Numbered from the stretch's first letter, positions 53,221 through 63,439 are shown. The stretch: DNA of 64,000 nt from an uncultured Pirellulaceae bacterium (GCA_938036435.1 CALHPU010000075.1:1-64000); one strand, 5' to 3'. The notes: a model not told the origin generated them from the letters alone. A program made the numbers and translations.

Positions 53221-55113
53221 TTACGCGGCCTTTGAACGATTTTTATTGTCGGCGGTCTCTGCCACGGGGAGTATTTGTTCTGACGTACGCACGCGGATCT
53301 CACGTTGTGGGAACGCGATCTCGATATTCTTTTCTCGGAAGGCCCTATCGATCCCCATGTTTAAGTCGTGCTGAATTTTTGGCAAGCTGTCCCTGTCAGG
53401 CAGCACCACTCGCAACTCGAAATCTAACGTGCTTTCGCCAAAGCACTTGAACACTACTTCTGGGGCCGGATCGCGCCGCACTTTCGGATGACGGCGTGCG
53501 ACTTCAAGCAAAGAATCTTCCACCATTTTAGTGTCACTTCCGTAGGCGACACCGACGGAGATGATGGTTCGGTAAAGCGAATCAGACAGCGTCCAATTCA
53601 TCACATCATCGGTAATGAATTTTTTGTTGGGAACAATCAGTTCGCGATGATCGAGATCTCGAATCGTCGTCGCCCGCAGCTCCATGCGTGAAACGGTTCC
53701 GGTAATCCCATTGACCGAAACGAAATCTCCAACACGCACAGGGCGTTCGATCAAGATGATAATTCCGGAGATCAGATTCGCAAAAATTTCCTGTAAGCCG
53801 AAGCCAAGGCCGACAGTTAGACCAGCCGCCAACCACTGCACGCTGGACCACGAGAACCCGACCAAGTGCACGGCAAACAAAATCCCAAAGATACAGCAAA
53901 CGTATCGCACGACAAATGAAATCGCGTAGCGGCCTCCTTTGTCCAGCGGCAAACGCTCCAGCAGCGTGATCTCCAACAGTCCCGGCAGGTTACGACTTAG
54001 CACGAACGTCATGGAAAGCACTCCCAGCCCTATCAGGACATCACGCGGAGTGATTAGATCGGCGTTTCCAAGCGCATCGACGCGCGTCGATTTCCACAAT
54101 TCAATACTGTCTAAGTAGGAGATCGTTGGCGAAACAGCAGACCAAATCTGCCACGTCACAACAATCATTGCCATCAAAGCGGTCACGTTGACCAGGCGAT
54201 TAACTTGGGAGGATATTTCGCCGATGTTGATCGATTCGTCCTTGTCGATTTGACCTTCCTCGTTGCGGCCCAACTGTCGCAACTTGATGCGGAATTGTGC
54301 TGTCAGCAGAACGCGGCTGATAAAGGCGGCAACGATGGCCAAGGCAAATACCGCCAACGCGCTCCAGATCGCGCGCGTGCTCATTTCAAACGCCGTGAAG
54401 TGATATCCGGTCGCGGACATGAAGCACAGTGTCAGTAAAACTAACGGCAACACCGATAACGCCAACCGACGAGGAAACGCCGTCCACGGCTCAGCAGCAG
54501 TCAAAGTGGCAACATCGACGGGCCCCCCGTTAAACAGGTTCTCGTTGGATCGACGTCGCTCAGCGCGACCAACTCGCAGACCGCGTCTACTTAAATTTTG
54601 ATCCCATGACTTGTTGATGATACGACACCCCATCAACAGGCCAGTGGTCAGCGCTACGATAGAGCCAATAAAAAACACGCGTCCCAGTGAATCACTCCAT
54701 GAGCCTTCCTGAAACGTGATCAGGGCTACGGCAAAAAATCGACAGGGCAAACTAACACACACGAACGTCCACATCATTACATACAGTCCTTGGCAGAAAC
54801 CCTCTCCCCAACCAAAATGTTGATGGGCCGGTCCTTTGGACGAAACTAGAGCGGTCAGAACCATCGAAACCAAAACGATGGGAGTCAAATCCTTGAGCCC
54901 CTGACAGACGGCTCCACGCAGAGAGTTAAGATCGTATGCGGGCGACAATTGCCAAACCAGAAACAGCATTGCCAGAGGCACAAATAAAGCCGAAAGCATC
55001 GAAAATATGACGCGCGAGAGCATCGGTCGGTAGCGCGAGAAGCGTTGGATATCCTTGATTAATTCAGGATTCTGCGGCGAACTTGACTGTAAATTACTGG
55101 TGACACTTGCCAT
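53221..55113 (-). CDS. MscS-family mechanosensitive channel, MscK-like
   Basis: 630 residues. About eight to ten hydrophobic helices are spread through residues 35-440, longer than plain MscS. The conserved MscS part begins about 420: the pore helix GLTVGLGFGLQEIFANLISG, then IERPVRVGDFVSVNGITGTV (beta domain), MELRATTIRDLDHRELIVPN and a C-terminal alpha/beta domain. It opens under membrane tension to release solutes in osmotic downshock. The gene just upstream encodes an exported coiled-coil protein, giving the two halves of an MscK/KefA-type channel as separate proteins. Confidence 0.92.
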   Translation of the reverse strand: MASVTSNLQSSSPQNPELIKDIQRFSRYRPMLSRVIFSMLSALFVPLAMLFLVWQLSPAYDLNSLRGAVCQGLKDLTPIVLVSMVLTALVSSKGPAHQHFGWGEGFCQGLYVMMWTFVCVSLPCRFFAVALITFQEGSWSDSLGRVFFIGSIVALTTGLLMGCRIINKSWDQNLSRRGLRVGRAERRRSNENLFNGGPVDVATLTAAEPWTAFPRRLALSVLPLVLLTLCFMSATGYHFTAFEMSTRAIWSALAVFALAIVAAFISRVLLTAQFRIKLRQLGRNEEGQIDKDESINIGEISSQVNRLVNVTALMAMIVVTWQIWSAVSPTISYLDSIELWKSTRVDALGNADLITPRDVLIGLGVLSMTFVLSRNLPGLLEITLLERLPLDKGGRYAISFVVRYVCCIFGILFAVHLVGFSWSSVQWLAAGLTVGLGFGLQEIFANLISGIIILIERPVRVGDFVSVNGITGTVSRMELRATTIRDLDHRELIVPNKKFITDDVMNWTLSDSLYRTIISVGVAYGSDTKMVEDSLLEVARRHPKVRRDPAPEVVFKCFGESTLDFELRVVLPDRDSLPKIQHDLNMGIDRAFREKNIEIAFPQREIRVRTSEQILPVAETADNKNRSKAA

Positions 55114-55203
55114 CGTAGTTTCGGCTCTTGTTTTGAATCTTTATTGTATTTTTCGGTGGTCGCCGCATGGTCTGTCCGCAGACGCAGAAAATAGCGAGGG
55201 CGA

Positions 55204-57357
55204 TCAACTCTTGAAACGTCTGCTGACGACAAATAGCCCCACTAGCCCCATCAGCCCGATAGCCGATTCGTGCGGTCGACGACATATTCGCGTGGTTAAA
55301 TAATCCATTAATCCATACCACTGCACGGGGTCAAAAAACTCCTGCGCGCCATGCCGAGTCTTAACGAGATGGTCGAGCCCGATTGATTTTGCCGACTGAA
55401 TCCACAACGTCTGTTCGTCAACAAACTTCTTCGTGCTTTCAATTTCACTAACCAATTCCTTGCGCTCTGCTTCTATCTTTCGTAGCAATTCGGAATAGTC
55501 GTGATAGTCTGAACTCAATTGATCGTATTGCTGCCGGATACCCTCTACGAACCCTAAAGCCATTTGTTTGAGTTCATCTGCGGATGTCGTCTCTGAGCCC
55601 ACCCCTGCAAGTTTTGCCTCAACGTATTCGAACGGGTGTGCCAGCGGACGACGTGATTCATTCAATTCAAGGTGTTCAAGATTGATCTTACGCAGCTCGG
55701 TTTCAATCTCCCGAATGCGCGAGCGAGAACGAAACGGTGTTGGAAGCTGTCGACGAATATCTACCAGCAGGATTCCATTCGCCTCATGGTAGGTAGATCC
55801 AACGATACTTTTTTCGGCAGTCTCGTGATGGTTTTTCACTACGTTCAATTCCGACTGTACTTCTAGATCTTCCTCACTGGCGAGTCTAATTTTTTCAGCA
55901 AACTCGGCTCTCAGCTGGATCAATTGGGCATTGGTGTTTGCCAAGGTTTTAAGTGCCGGGGCAGCTTCGATGGTTTTGAGTGTTGCCAAACGAACTTCTT
56001 CAGCAATGTCATCGCGCCGCTGTTGGTTGGCTGCGAAATTCCAAGCTTCGATTTCCTGCTCCAAAAGTTTGATTTCTCGCGCCAGTTCGTCGCCGCGCAT
56101 CGGCAGCAACCGGTTCTCAAATTCGTGCAACTTCGATTCGCTGCCCAGCGCCTTGATTCGATACTGCAGCTCTAGTTGTTTGGCTCGCAACATCACAAGC
56201 GCGTAAACATTGTGGTCGCCGTGTTCTTGATCTTTCATCTGTTGGCTAATGTCGGCCAGATCGGAATTCGCTTTGGTGCGTTCCCCGGGGATTTTCTCCA
56301 TCCGTTTCTTCTGCAATAGCTCCGCCTTGTTGATCTCGCGGAGGCGTTCGTTTCTTTCGGCCAGTTCGGCCCGAAGTTGCTCTAACTGAGAGAACAGCTC
56401 GTCTGCGGTCGCGTTCTCGTGGGGGATCTGTTTCTCGCGCTCACTCTCCAAATGCCCGATTAAACGATCTTTTTCTTGTTCAAAGTTGCTCGATCGATTT
56501 TGCTGCTTGATGTCCTTCAACATGTACTTGTGGGCTTGGGCGAGAGCCTTGCGAGCATTTTCTAAAACCGACTGATGCCGCGCTTGATCTTCCCCGATCT
56601 CACTCTCTACGGCCTCCTGTAGAAACTTAATCTGCTCATACAACTGGCCCAGTTCTTGCTCCGAAATCGGCACGTCAACCACTGCACCTTCAGGTAATGC
56701 AGGCCCCATCATCGGCCCAGTTGCAACCGGTGGTTCAGCAACCGGTGGTGAAACGTCAGCAGTTGAGGGGGGAGATTGGGTTGATCGTTCGGCTTGCGGT
56801 AGAGTCGCCTGGGGAGATTCGGTTTCCCAAAATCTTGATGGCGAAGTGGCGATCGCTGGTTCGGCTTCGGGCGTCACCGCTGGAAGAGACTCTGTCGGCG
56901 ATTGCCCCATCGCTAAAAATCCGTCGGCAGACTGCGCGCGAGCGTCTTGCCAATAAGCCACTTGCCCATACTCTGAATCGCCGTCAGTACTTTGCTGGGA
57001 GAAATGGACGGTCGACGCACCTTGAGATTGTTGCCACGAATCGTTAACGATCGACCGTGCAAACTGGCGGAACTCGGAATCGCTTAACAGATTTCCTGCC
57101 AAATCACCGAGTTCCAAGTTAAAGTCGAGTTTTGAATTGGACGATTTCTCGAAATACCTCTCTACCGTCTTAATCTTTGCCGAAGAATCATTGCCTTGTC
57201 CGACAGCCCGAGATTCGATCTGATCTTCCCAAGCCGGACGTAGATTATTGGCTGGCTCCCAGCCTTGCGCCATCGCAGTGCCGGGGGAGCAGAGCAATAT
57301 CGCAACCACGTAAGTTGCGACGAATTGCAGTAGAACCAATTTTTTCAAAAGACGCAC
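55204..57357 (-). CDS. Exported long coiled-coil protein, probable periplasmic partner of the MscS channel
   Basis: 717 residues. A signal peptide (VLLQFVATYVVAILLCSP, cleavage near AMAQ) is followed by a low-complexity linker (about 100-225) and then about 400 residues of heptad coiled coil (from QELGQLYEQIKFLQEAVES), ending in one hydrophobic helix (IGLMGLVGLFVVS) and a short basic tail. In E. coli MscK, a coiled-coil periplasmic region precedes the channel in one protein; here it is a separate gene 90 bases upstream. It may gate or tether the channel to the cell wall. Confidence 0.82.
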   Translation of the reverse strand: MRLLKKLVLLQFVATYVVAILLCSPGTAMAQGWEPANNLRPAWEDQIESRAVGQGNDSSAKIKTVERYFEKSSNSKLDFNLELGDLAGNLLSDSEFRQFARSIVNDSWQQSQGASTVHFSQQSTDGDSEYGQVAYWQDARAQSADGFLAMGQSPTESLPAVTPEAEPAIATSPSRFWETESPQATLPQAERSTQSPPSTADVSPPVAEPPVATGPMMGPALPEGAVVDVPISEQELGQLYEQIKFLQEAVESEIGEDQARHQSVLENARKALAQAHKYMLKDIKQQNRSSNFEQEKDRLIGHLESEREKQIPHENATADELFSQLEQLRAELAERNERLREINKAELLQKKRMEKIPGERTKANSDLADISQQMKDQEHGDHNVYALVMLRAKQLELQYRIKALGSESKLHEFENRLLPMRGDELAREIKLLEQEIEAWNFAANQQRRDDIAEEVRLATLKTIEAAPALKTLANTNAQLIQLRAEFAEKIRLASEEDLEVQSELNVVKNHHETAEKSIVGSTYHEANGILLVDIRRQLPTPFRSRSRIREIETELRKINLEHLELNESRRPLAHPFEYVEAKLAGVGSETTSADELKQMALGFVEGIRQQYDQLSSDYHDYSELLRKIEAERKELVSEIESTKKFVDEQTLWIQSAKSIGLDHLVKTRHGAQEFFDPVQWYGLMDYLTTRICRRPHESAIGLMGLVGLFVVSRRFKS

Positions 57358-57684
57358 GCCGGATCACCGCTGACTGGACCTGAGATTCAACTTCTGATGT
57401 ACTCATACGAGTGCATCGCGAAATAGGTCTCGGAGTCTAGAATTTTGCCAGCGCGAGGCCAAGATCATTCAGCCGGCCGGAAAAACCGGCAAATCGCTGA
57501 AGTAATGCCATTGCTGCCGGCCAACGCTAGCGGCCCGAAGAGATCTTTGCGGTTTAAGGACATTCAAACAGATGCGTTACGGCGAATCACGTAAGCGAAG
57601 GCCCGCGCCGACTTTCGCGCCAAGCTAATTTCGTCGGCTCAAGCCCAATGCCACTTACCTTAGATTTGGTTGATGCGAAGCAAC
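57358..57684. other. Intergenic, no gene recognised
   Basis: About 327 bases with a short GC-rich inverted repeat (GCCGGCCGG and nearby CCGGC) around 57475-57530. No coding frame is convincing and no terminator was seen. Confidence 0.35.
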
Positions 57685-59130
57685 TCAGTCCTGCGCGTCG
57701 TGTCGCTTTTGCAAGCTCCGATCGACTCGCATTTGCTGCAAGAATTTTCTGTTCAATGGATAAAAAAGTATCGCTGCAACCGACAACGCAAAAAACGCGG
57801 CGGGGATCAGACTCATCATGGCCACAATTCCATTAAGCGTTTCTTCGGATTGGATCTGGCGATCCCCATCGGCAGGTTGGACGAAACCAAAAAAGAACAA
57901 ACACCAAGCCGGAATCGCCCCGCCAATGGCTCCGCCAATTTTTTGGGATAGTGACGCAGCAGCAAATACTAATCCCGTCGCTGACCGATTGTGCTGCAAC
58001 TCAAAATAGTCGGCCACATCAGCATACATGGCCCAAATCAACACCACGGCCGGTCCGCTGACAAATGAACCAAAGATATGCAGCGCATACACCCATGCAA
58101 TTTGCTCTGGGCCCAGCAACCAAACGGCTGCGGTGCTCAACGCAACGAGCGTAGTAGAAAGAATCATTACCAACTTCGAACCCATCCACTCACGCAGCCA
58201 TGGAGCCACTATCATGCCGCAGATACCTGCCACCGAACCGGCAGCCAAAAAATTACCGAACGAGTCACTGATATAGTATCCAAAGTAAAACGCGGTTGCA
58301 CTGCCACGAATCCAGAGGGCAATTAGCTGTGCCATTCCAAAAGCCGACAAAACCAACCACGGCCGACTACCAAGCAGACTGATCAAATCCGCTTTCCAAG
58401 TACCGGTGGATTCCTCAACAGGCTTGACCCGCTCGCGTGTGGTCAGAAAAGTAATGAGAAACAAGACAACAGCGGCTAACGCGTAACACACGACTGTCCA
58501 AAAAAAGCCAGCCTGTTTGTCGATGACAACAAACGTTTCGATTCCGTCGACGATCTGTCTTTCAGTTCCGCCAAACCAAGCAACGAGCGGTTCGGTAAAT
58601 TTCTGCACGACAATCGCCCCAATGAACGCGAAGACGAATCGGTACGTCGAGAGGCTGGTTCGTTCGGCGGGGTCGGCAGAGATCACTCCCAACAACGCGC
58701 CATAGGGAAGATTGATTGCAGTGTACGCCAAAAAAACAGCCGCGTAGGTAACGTAGGCGTATATCAGCTTCCCATTGGGCGAAAGATCGGGCGTGTAAAA
58801 CGTCAACATTCCCGTGAGCGCAAACGGAACGGACATCCAGATCAGATACGGACGAAACCGCCCCCAAGTCGTTCGTGTCCGGTCGGCCAAGATTCCGATC
58901 AGCGGATCATTGATCGCATCAAACAACTTCGTCACTAAAAACATCGTCCCAGCGGCAGCCGGTGTAATACCGAAGACGTCGGTATAAAAAATTAGCTGAA
59001 AGTACTCGAATAGCTTCCAGTAAAGATTCGAAGCAGTATCACCAAGCCCATAGCCGATTTTTTCTCCAATGGCCAACCGATGATCTTGTTGAAGATTGTT
59101 TGGAGTATTTGGAGCGTATGGATTACTCAT
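57685..59130 (-). CDS. GPH (MelB-type) sugar:cation symporter
   Basis: 481 residues with about twelve membrane helices. Family features: KIGYGLGDTASNLYW near the start (MelB-type first-helix motif), LFDAINDPLIGILADRTRTTWGRFRPY (about 68-94, with the ADR-T/S signature), and a middle loop. It imports a disaccharide, oligosaccharide, hexuronide or glycoside with Na+ or H+. It is the last gene of a probable operon with the lipoprotein and DUF1559 genes and likely responds to the LacI regulator divergently encoded. Confidence 0.92.
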   Translation of the reverse strand: MSNPYAPNTPNNLQQDHRLAIGEKIGYGLGDTASNLYWKLFEYFQLIFYTDVFGITPAAAGTMFLVTKLFDAINDPLIGILADRTRTTWGRFRPYLIWMSVPFALTGMLTFYTPDLSPNGKLIYAYVTYAAVFLAYTAINLPYGALLGVISADPAERTSLSTYRFVFAFIGAIVVQKFTEPLVAWFGGTERQIVDGIETFVVIDKQAGFFWTVVCYALAAVVLFLITFLTTRERVKPVEESTGTWKADLISLLGSRPWLVLSAFGMAQLIALWIRGSATAFYFGYYISDSFGNFLAAGSVAGICGMIVAPWLREWMGSKLVMILSTTLVALSTAAVWLLGPEQIAWVYALHIFGSFVSGPAVVLIWAMYADVADYFELQHNRSATGLVFAAASLSQKIGGAIGGAIPAWCLFFFGFVQPADGDRQIQSEETLNGIVAMMSLIPAAFFALSVAAILFYPLNRKFLQQMRVDRSLQKRHDAQD

Positions 59131-59142
59131 GGCACATTGCTT

Positions 59143-59640
59143 TTAATCTAAATCTTCAGGGCGATCGACTCGCTTGGCTTTTGCTTGAACCTTCGCCTTG
59201 AATAGCTCCTCCGACTCTCCGGCGCTCATTAGTTCAGTTCTAGCCCCACCAAAGCCCACCATCAATTCATCATCCACACCAACGGACTCAAAAACAACAG
59301 CTTCATCGAAGCCAAACGATGATCCTTTGACGCGATACTTTACCCGAAAGGGTTGCCCGTCACGCTCACTAATGAACAGAGCATCAACGTCCGAAATATC
59401 GATGCCCGCCCGCTCAAAGCCCTTTTTGTTGTTAGGGTCGGTAATAAAATCTCGCAGCGTAGATTCGTCGGTTGGCCCTTTGTAACCATGTTTCGCTTGG
59501 TAATAAGTGTAGCAATTGGTAAGTTGCTGGATCTTTGTCGCGTTGAGACCAGCAATCTTTGACTCAACACTCTTGCCGCCACACCCGCACGAAAAAAGGA
59601 CAATACTTAACAACCAAAAAGACTTAACGTACCTCTGCAT
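59143..59640 (-). CDS. Small lipoprotein
   Basis: About 165 residues from ATG 59640 (MQRYVKSFW), which gives a lipobox (IVLFSC, Cys about 18). The mature part is soluble, with a short helical start (KIAGLNATKIQQLTNCYTYY), FERAGIDISDVDALFISERDG and a compact C-terminal half. The distance to the transporter gene is 12 bases, so co-transcription is very likely. Function unknown; planctomycetes often place such lipoproteins between DUF1559 and other genes. Upstream codons of the long frame are not needed. Confidence 0.75.
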   Translation of the reverse strand: MQRYVKSFWLLSIVLFSCGCGGKSVESKIAGLNATKIQQLTNCYTYYQAKHGYKGPTDESTLRDFITDPNNKKGFERAGIDISDVDALFISERDGQPFRVKYRVKGSSFGFDEAVVFESVGVDDELMVGFGGARTELMSAGESEELFKAKVQAKAKRVDRPEDLD

Positions 59641-59708
59641 GTAGCTACTTTCGCGTGGGAGCATCGTGAAACTTTTAAACCGATTTAGTTCGAGCAGACC
59701 GGAGAGGC

Positions 59709-60761
59709 TCAAAATTCATTGACGTTGACCACTTCGCCGCCACTGCGGGTGCCCAAGGCGTAAAGCATTGCACCGGATGCGGTATTTGAAATCGCGTGCA
59801 CAGACCCATCACCCAACACGGCATTGGTGGTGCCGGGATGAGGACCGCCAAACTGGGCTTCGGACTCAATCTGGCCATTAGAAGCCCTCTGGCGTTCTCC
59901 ATTATCAGGGTTGATCGGCACCGTTCGCATAAACCCACGCATGCATGCCCAATCAGATGGCTTGGCAATTCCCCCCTCCCAAAAACCGCCAGATCGAGCC
60001 TCTTCGGCAATCAAGGTGTAGTTACTCGTATGCCGCGCTTTTTCCATGTACATCAATGTATTGCTGTTACCATCAGGAACATTGGTCACGCGCGGAACTT
60101 TGGTAACGTCGTCAGTGGCGTAATTGACGTGGCCACCTTTAGCAATCAAACCTACCCAAACATTGACGGTCTCGTTGGGGTTGATGTCGTGGTTGATGAC
60201 CTGCCACTGAAACCCTCCCCAATCTGTATCCCCACTTGGCCACACGCCAGCTCCGGTCGGATCAACATAGTCCCCGTTCCAAGTGCCCATCACTCCAGCG
60301 TAATCGCCGGTAAACTCACGCGTGATGCCGCCATTGGAAAGTTTCTGCGAGATTCCACGGGAGGGACAACTGTAAAATGGCACGTCCTCTTCGTAGATTA
60401 GTGACCAGTCGTTAATCAGGAGACTGCGTCGATTGTACAAATTTTCTTGTTCGAGGAACGGCAAAATTTGATACGTCCAAGTCGCGTTCTCAAAACCGAA
60501 CTGCGGCTGATTGAGCTCTCTACCTTCCCATTCTGTCGCAACGGTGCCACCGGAAGTTGGGAAGTGCATATGAGCAGACTCAAAATTCAACGATGCGATC
60601 CCAAGCTGTTTTAGCTGATTCAAGCATTCGGTACGACGCGCCGCCTCGCGCACTTGCTGAACAGCAGGCAAAAGCATACCTATCAGAATTCCAATGATGG
60701 CGATCACGACCAACAACTCGACCAAGGTGAATCCTAGCCGACGTGATGTGGTAACCTGCAT
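59709..60761 (-). CDS. DUF1559 protein with prepilin-type N-terminus
   Basis: About 350 residues from ATG 60761; earlier codons are excluded by the RRLGFTLVELLVVIAIIGIL start of the prepilin signal. The rest is the DUF1559 planctomycete surface domain (AARRTECLNQLKQLGIASLN near the start) ending in the typical PHPGTTNAVLGDGSVH, i.e. the H-x9-DG motif. These proteins are assembled like pseudopilins on the cell surface and are often linked to polysaccharide use. It lies before the lipoprotein and the sugar transporter on the same strand, divergent from a LacI gene. Confidence 0.93.
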   Translation of the reverse strand: MQVTTSRRLGFTLVELLVVIAIIGILIGMLLPAVQQVREAARRTECLNQLKQLGIASLNFESAHMHFPTSGGTVATEWEGRELNQPQFGFENATWTYQILPFLEQENLYNRRSLLINDWSLIYEEDVPFYSCPSRGISQKLSNGGITREFTGDYAGVMGTWNGDYVDPTGAGVWPSGDTDWGGFQWQVINHDINPNETVNVWVGLIAKGGHVNYATDDVTKVPRVTNVPDGNSNTLMYMEKARHTSNYTLIAEEARSGGFWEGGIAKPSDWACMRGFMRTVPINPDNGERQRASNGQIESEAQFGGPHPGTTNAVLGDGSVHAISNTASGAMLYALGTRSGGEVVNVNEF

Positions 60762-60918
60762 GATAATTTTCCCAAAAAGCAAAGCAAAAAAAGCAGAGAG
60801 CGGCAGTACGACAATTGTAAACTTGTGGCCAACAAAAAAGTGCAACCGGTTTCACTTTTTGCTATCCAACTGCTACGAGCTACCTTAATAATCAATTATC
60901 TCGCACAGCTCAGACATT

Positions 60919-60941
60919 GTAAGCTATACAACATAGCTTAC
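60919..60941. promoter_or_regulatory. Candidate LacI operator
   Basis: A perfect palindrome GTAAGCTAT (60919-60927), ACAAC, ATAGCTTAC (60933-60941) lies 158 bases before the DUF1559 start and 147 bases before the LacI start, in the divergent control region. LacI-family operators are typically palindromic, though usually with a central CG. It probably controls one or both units. Confidence 0.6.
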
Positions 60942-61088
60942 CGAAAGAGAAAAACGGTGGCCAAAGGGGGTTGAACCTGTGGATTTTGACTCCATAATTT
61001 TGGACTCTTAAACTAATCTAAGCGCACTGACGATAGCAAAGAAAAGCCTTGCTTTTGCTGTACTTATCCCTTTCGTGCTGACAACCAA

Positions 61089-62111
61089 ATGGACTCCTCT
61101 GTGAAGAAGAATGTTACGATCACCGACATCGCGGCGCATGCCAACGTCTCCAAAAGTACCGTCTCTCGGGTCCTCAATGATACCACGCCGGTAAACGAAG
61201 ATAAACGCGCGGCCGTTCTGGCAGCGATGAAGGAGATGAACTTCGAGCCCAACATCTTCGCGAGAGGGCTCGCCAGCGGACAGTCTTACACAATTGGCGT
61301 CGTGACACAGAACCTTGGGAGTCCTTTCTATGACTCAATTGCCCAGGGCGTGATCGCTGGGCTCGCTAAAACTGCTTATTCACCACTTTTTGCAGACGCG
61401 CAGTGGCAACCCGAGGTCGGAAAAGCGGCGGTAAAAACTCTCATCGGTAGAATGGTTGATGGTCTGATCATTGTTGGAACCTGCCCCACTCCAGATGATC
61501 TAGAAGAGTTGAACCAAAACATTCCTATGTTGTTGGTCGGCACACAAGTAAAACAATGGCCAGATCGTTGCATGTTCATCGACAATGAACAGGCTGCTTT
61601 CGAAGCGACGCAACACTTGATTGAGTTGGGGCACAAGAAGATCTCACATATCACCGGCGTCCCCACTCATGAAGATTCAATCGGACGGGTGAAGGGCTAT
61701 CGGAGAGCGCTCAAGGAAGCCAACATCGACGTTGATGAAGATTTGATCTACGAGGGAAACTTCGATGGTGAATCGGGAGTGGCGGGAGTCGAAACATTGC
61801 TCAAGCGAAAAAAATCGTTTACTGCAATCTTTGCTGCTAACGATGCGACAGCCTTTGGAGCGCGGCTAGCACTATACCGACAAGGAATTCGGGTGCCAGA
61901 GGACGTCTCCATTGTTGGATTCGATGACCAAACAGAAGCGGCATTGGTAACACCACCACTGACTACCATCCAGCAGCCAGGCGACGAGATCGGTATTGCG
62001 GCGGCAGAGACACTGCTAAAAATAATTAATAAGCAAGAACCTGAGATTCAAAAATTGACAGCCAAATTGGTCGTACGTGATTCAACTTGCCCACCAAGTA
62101 GCGGCGTCTGA
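61089..62111 (+). CDS. LacI-family transcription regulator
   Basis: 340 residues. The helix-turn-helix is at residues 8-33 (ITDIAAHANVSKSTVSRVLN), with the hinge (NIFARGLASGQSYTIGVV) next. The ligand domain follows the periplasmic-binding-protein fold: VIAGLAKTAYSPLF, VDGLIIVGTCP, LIELGHKKISHITG, RRALKEANIDVD and ISIVGFDDQ-like VSIVGFDDQ. It should sense a sugar and control the divergent DUF1559/lipoprotein/GPH operon through the palindrome at 60919. Confidence 0.93.
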   Translation: MDSSVKKNVTITDIAAHANVSKSTVSRVLNDTTPVNEDKRAAVLAAMKEMNFEPNIFARGLASGQSYTIGVVTQNLGSPFYDSIAQGVIAGLAKTAYSPLFADAQWQPEVGKAAVKTLIGRMVDGLIIVGTCPTPDDLEELNQNIPMLLVGTQVKQWPDRCMFIDNEQAAFEATQHLIELGHKKISHITGVPTHEDSIGRVKGYRRALKEANIDVDEDLIYEGNFDGESGVAGVETLLKRKKSFTAIFAANDATAFGARLALYRQGIRVPEDVSIVGFDDQTEAALVTPPLTTIQQPGDEIGIAAAETLLKIINKQEPEIQKLTAKLVVRDSTCPPSSGV

Positions 62112-62122
62112 ATGCTGTCAGA

Positions 62123-63439
62123 TCAGCCTTCTGTTGACTCAGTTGAAAATCTGGATCGCCAAAGAGCGCGATAGATCAGACCTACCGCGATCCAGCCGCA
62201 GCCAATGATCCAGACTGTAGGGGCAACGCAAAAGGCGAGTCCCAAACAGGCCATCAAACCAACCCATGCTGGCCAAGTGTGATACAAGCGTTCATCGTGA
62301 TCCAGCCGAATCGCACACGCGTTGGTGATCCCATAGTATACCAACACCGTAAAGGCGCTGATCGACCACGTCATTCGTACACTGCCCAGTGAAATGAGTA
62401 GGGCAATAATACCAGCGACCAACAACGTCGCCCCCGTCGGCGAACCGGAAGTCGAATTAACCGTTGCGAAGACGCTTGGGATGTCACCACGTCGCGCCAG
62501 CGCTAGTGCCACACGTGACAGCCCCAGCACTAAATTAAACAGCACGCCCAACAGCGCGACGGTCGCTCCGATACCGATGACTACCGGCATCCAATGCGCA
62601 GAGAAATGCTGGGCCACCATCTTCAGCGGTGCTTCGCCACCTTTGGCCGCTGCTGCAAACGCATCGGCCCCCACAGTCGACACCCCCACTGCCGCAACCG
62701 CCAGATAAAGCGCCATCGTGCACAACAGCGTCGTGATAATCGCACGTGGAATTGTCACGCGTGGCGATTTGACTTCCTCGCCCAACGTCGCAACGCGCCC
62801 ATACCCAGTATAGGCGACAAACATCAACGCGGTGGCTTCTAAGATTCCTCGCCACCCAATTGCGACAGGAGAGAAAGCATCTAAATCAATCGGTTTAGCG
62901 CTGCCAAACAATCCGTCGAAGAATCCAACTGCAACGAACAGCAACAGCGCGCCAAACGTGATCGATACCAGCACCGTATTGACGCCAGCGCTGCGTTTGA
63001 TTCCTGCTAGAGAAACTGCCGTTAATCCAACCAAAGCTGTCCACGCCAAAAACAATGTCAGCAACACACTGGGCTCACCCGACGCAGAGCCGGAAAACAA
63101 CGCCAGCGCGTAACTGGAAAACCCAAGGGCTGCGGTCGCTGCCGATGCTGCCTTGGCCGTCAGAAACATCCAGCCGGCAACAAAACCGATCGTCGGGTTG
63201 AGCCACCGATGAGCGTACTCATAGGTGCCACCGCTAACCGGATGGTTGGCCGCCAGTTGAGCGCTGCTCAATCCGTTGCAGATTGCAACCAGCGAAGCCA
63301 GTAAAATCGCCAGCAGCACCCATGATCCGGCCGACGCCGTTGCGATAGCGACGCTGACGAAGATCCCCGTTCCCACGATCGAGCCAAGGCCCAACATCGT
63401 GGCGTCAAAGATCCCGAGCTCGCGCTTGAGTTGATTCAT
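62123..63439 (-). CDS. APC-family amino acid permease
   Basis: 438 residues with about twelve hydrophobic helices. LGIFDATMLGLGSIVGTGIF at the start holds the GxG unwound helix typical of APC transporters, followed by ANHPVSGGTYEYAHRWLNP and, mid-protein, AYTGYGRVATLGEEVKSPRVTIP, a signature of cationic/neutral amino acid permeases. It takes up an amino acid or polyamine across the inner membrane. It converges on the LacI gene with only 11 bases between and appears monocistronic. Confidence 0.92.
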   Translation of the reverse strand: MNQLKRELGIFDATMLGLGSIVGTGIFVSVAIATASAGSWVLLAILLASLVAICNGLSSAQLAANHPVSGGTYEYAHRWLNPTIGFVAGWMFLTAKAASAATAALGFSSYALALFSGSASGEPSVLLTLFLAWTALVGLTAVSLAGIKRSAGVNTVLVSITFGALLLFVAVGFFDGLFGSAKPIDLDAFSPVAIGWRGILEATALMFVAYTGYGRVATLGEEVKSPRVTIPRAIITTLLCTMALYLAVAAVGVSTVGADAFAAAAKGGEAPLKMVAQHFSAHWMPVVIGIGATVALLGVLFNLVLGLSRVALALARRGDIPSVFATVNSTSGSPTGATLLVAGIIALLISLGSVRMTWSISAFTVLVYYGITNACAIRLDHDERLYHTWPAWVGLMACLGLAFCVAPTVWIIGCGWIAVGLIYRALWRSRFSTESTEG

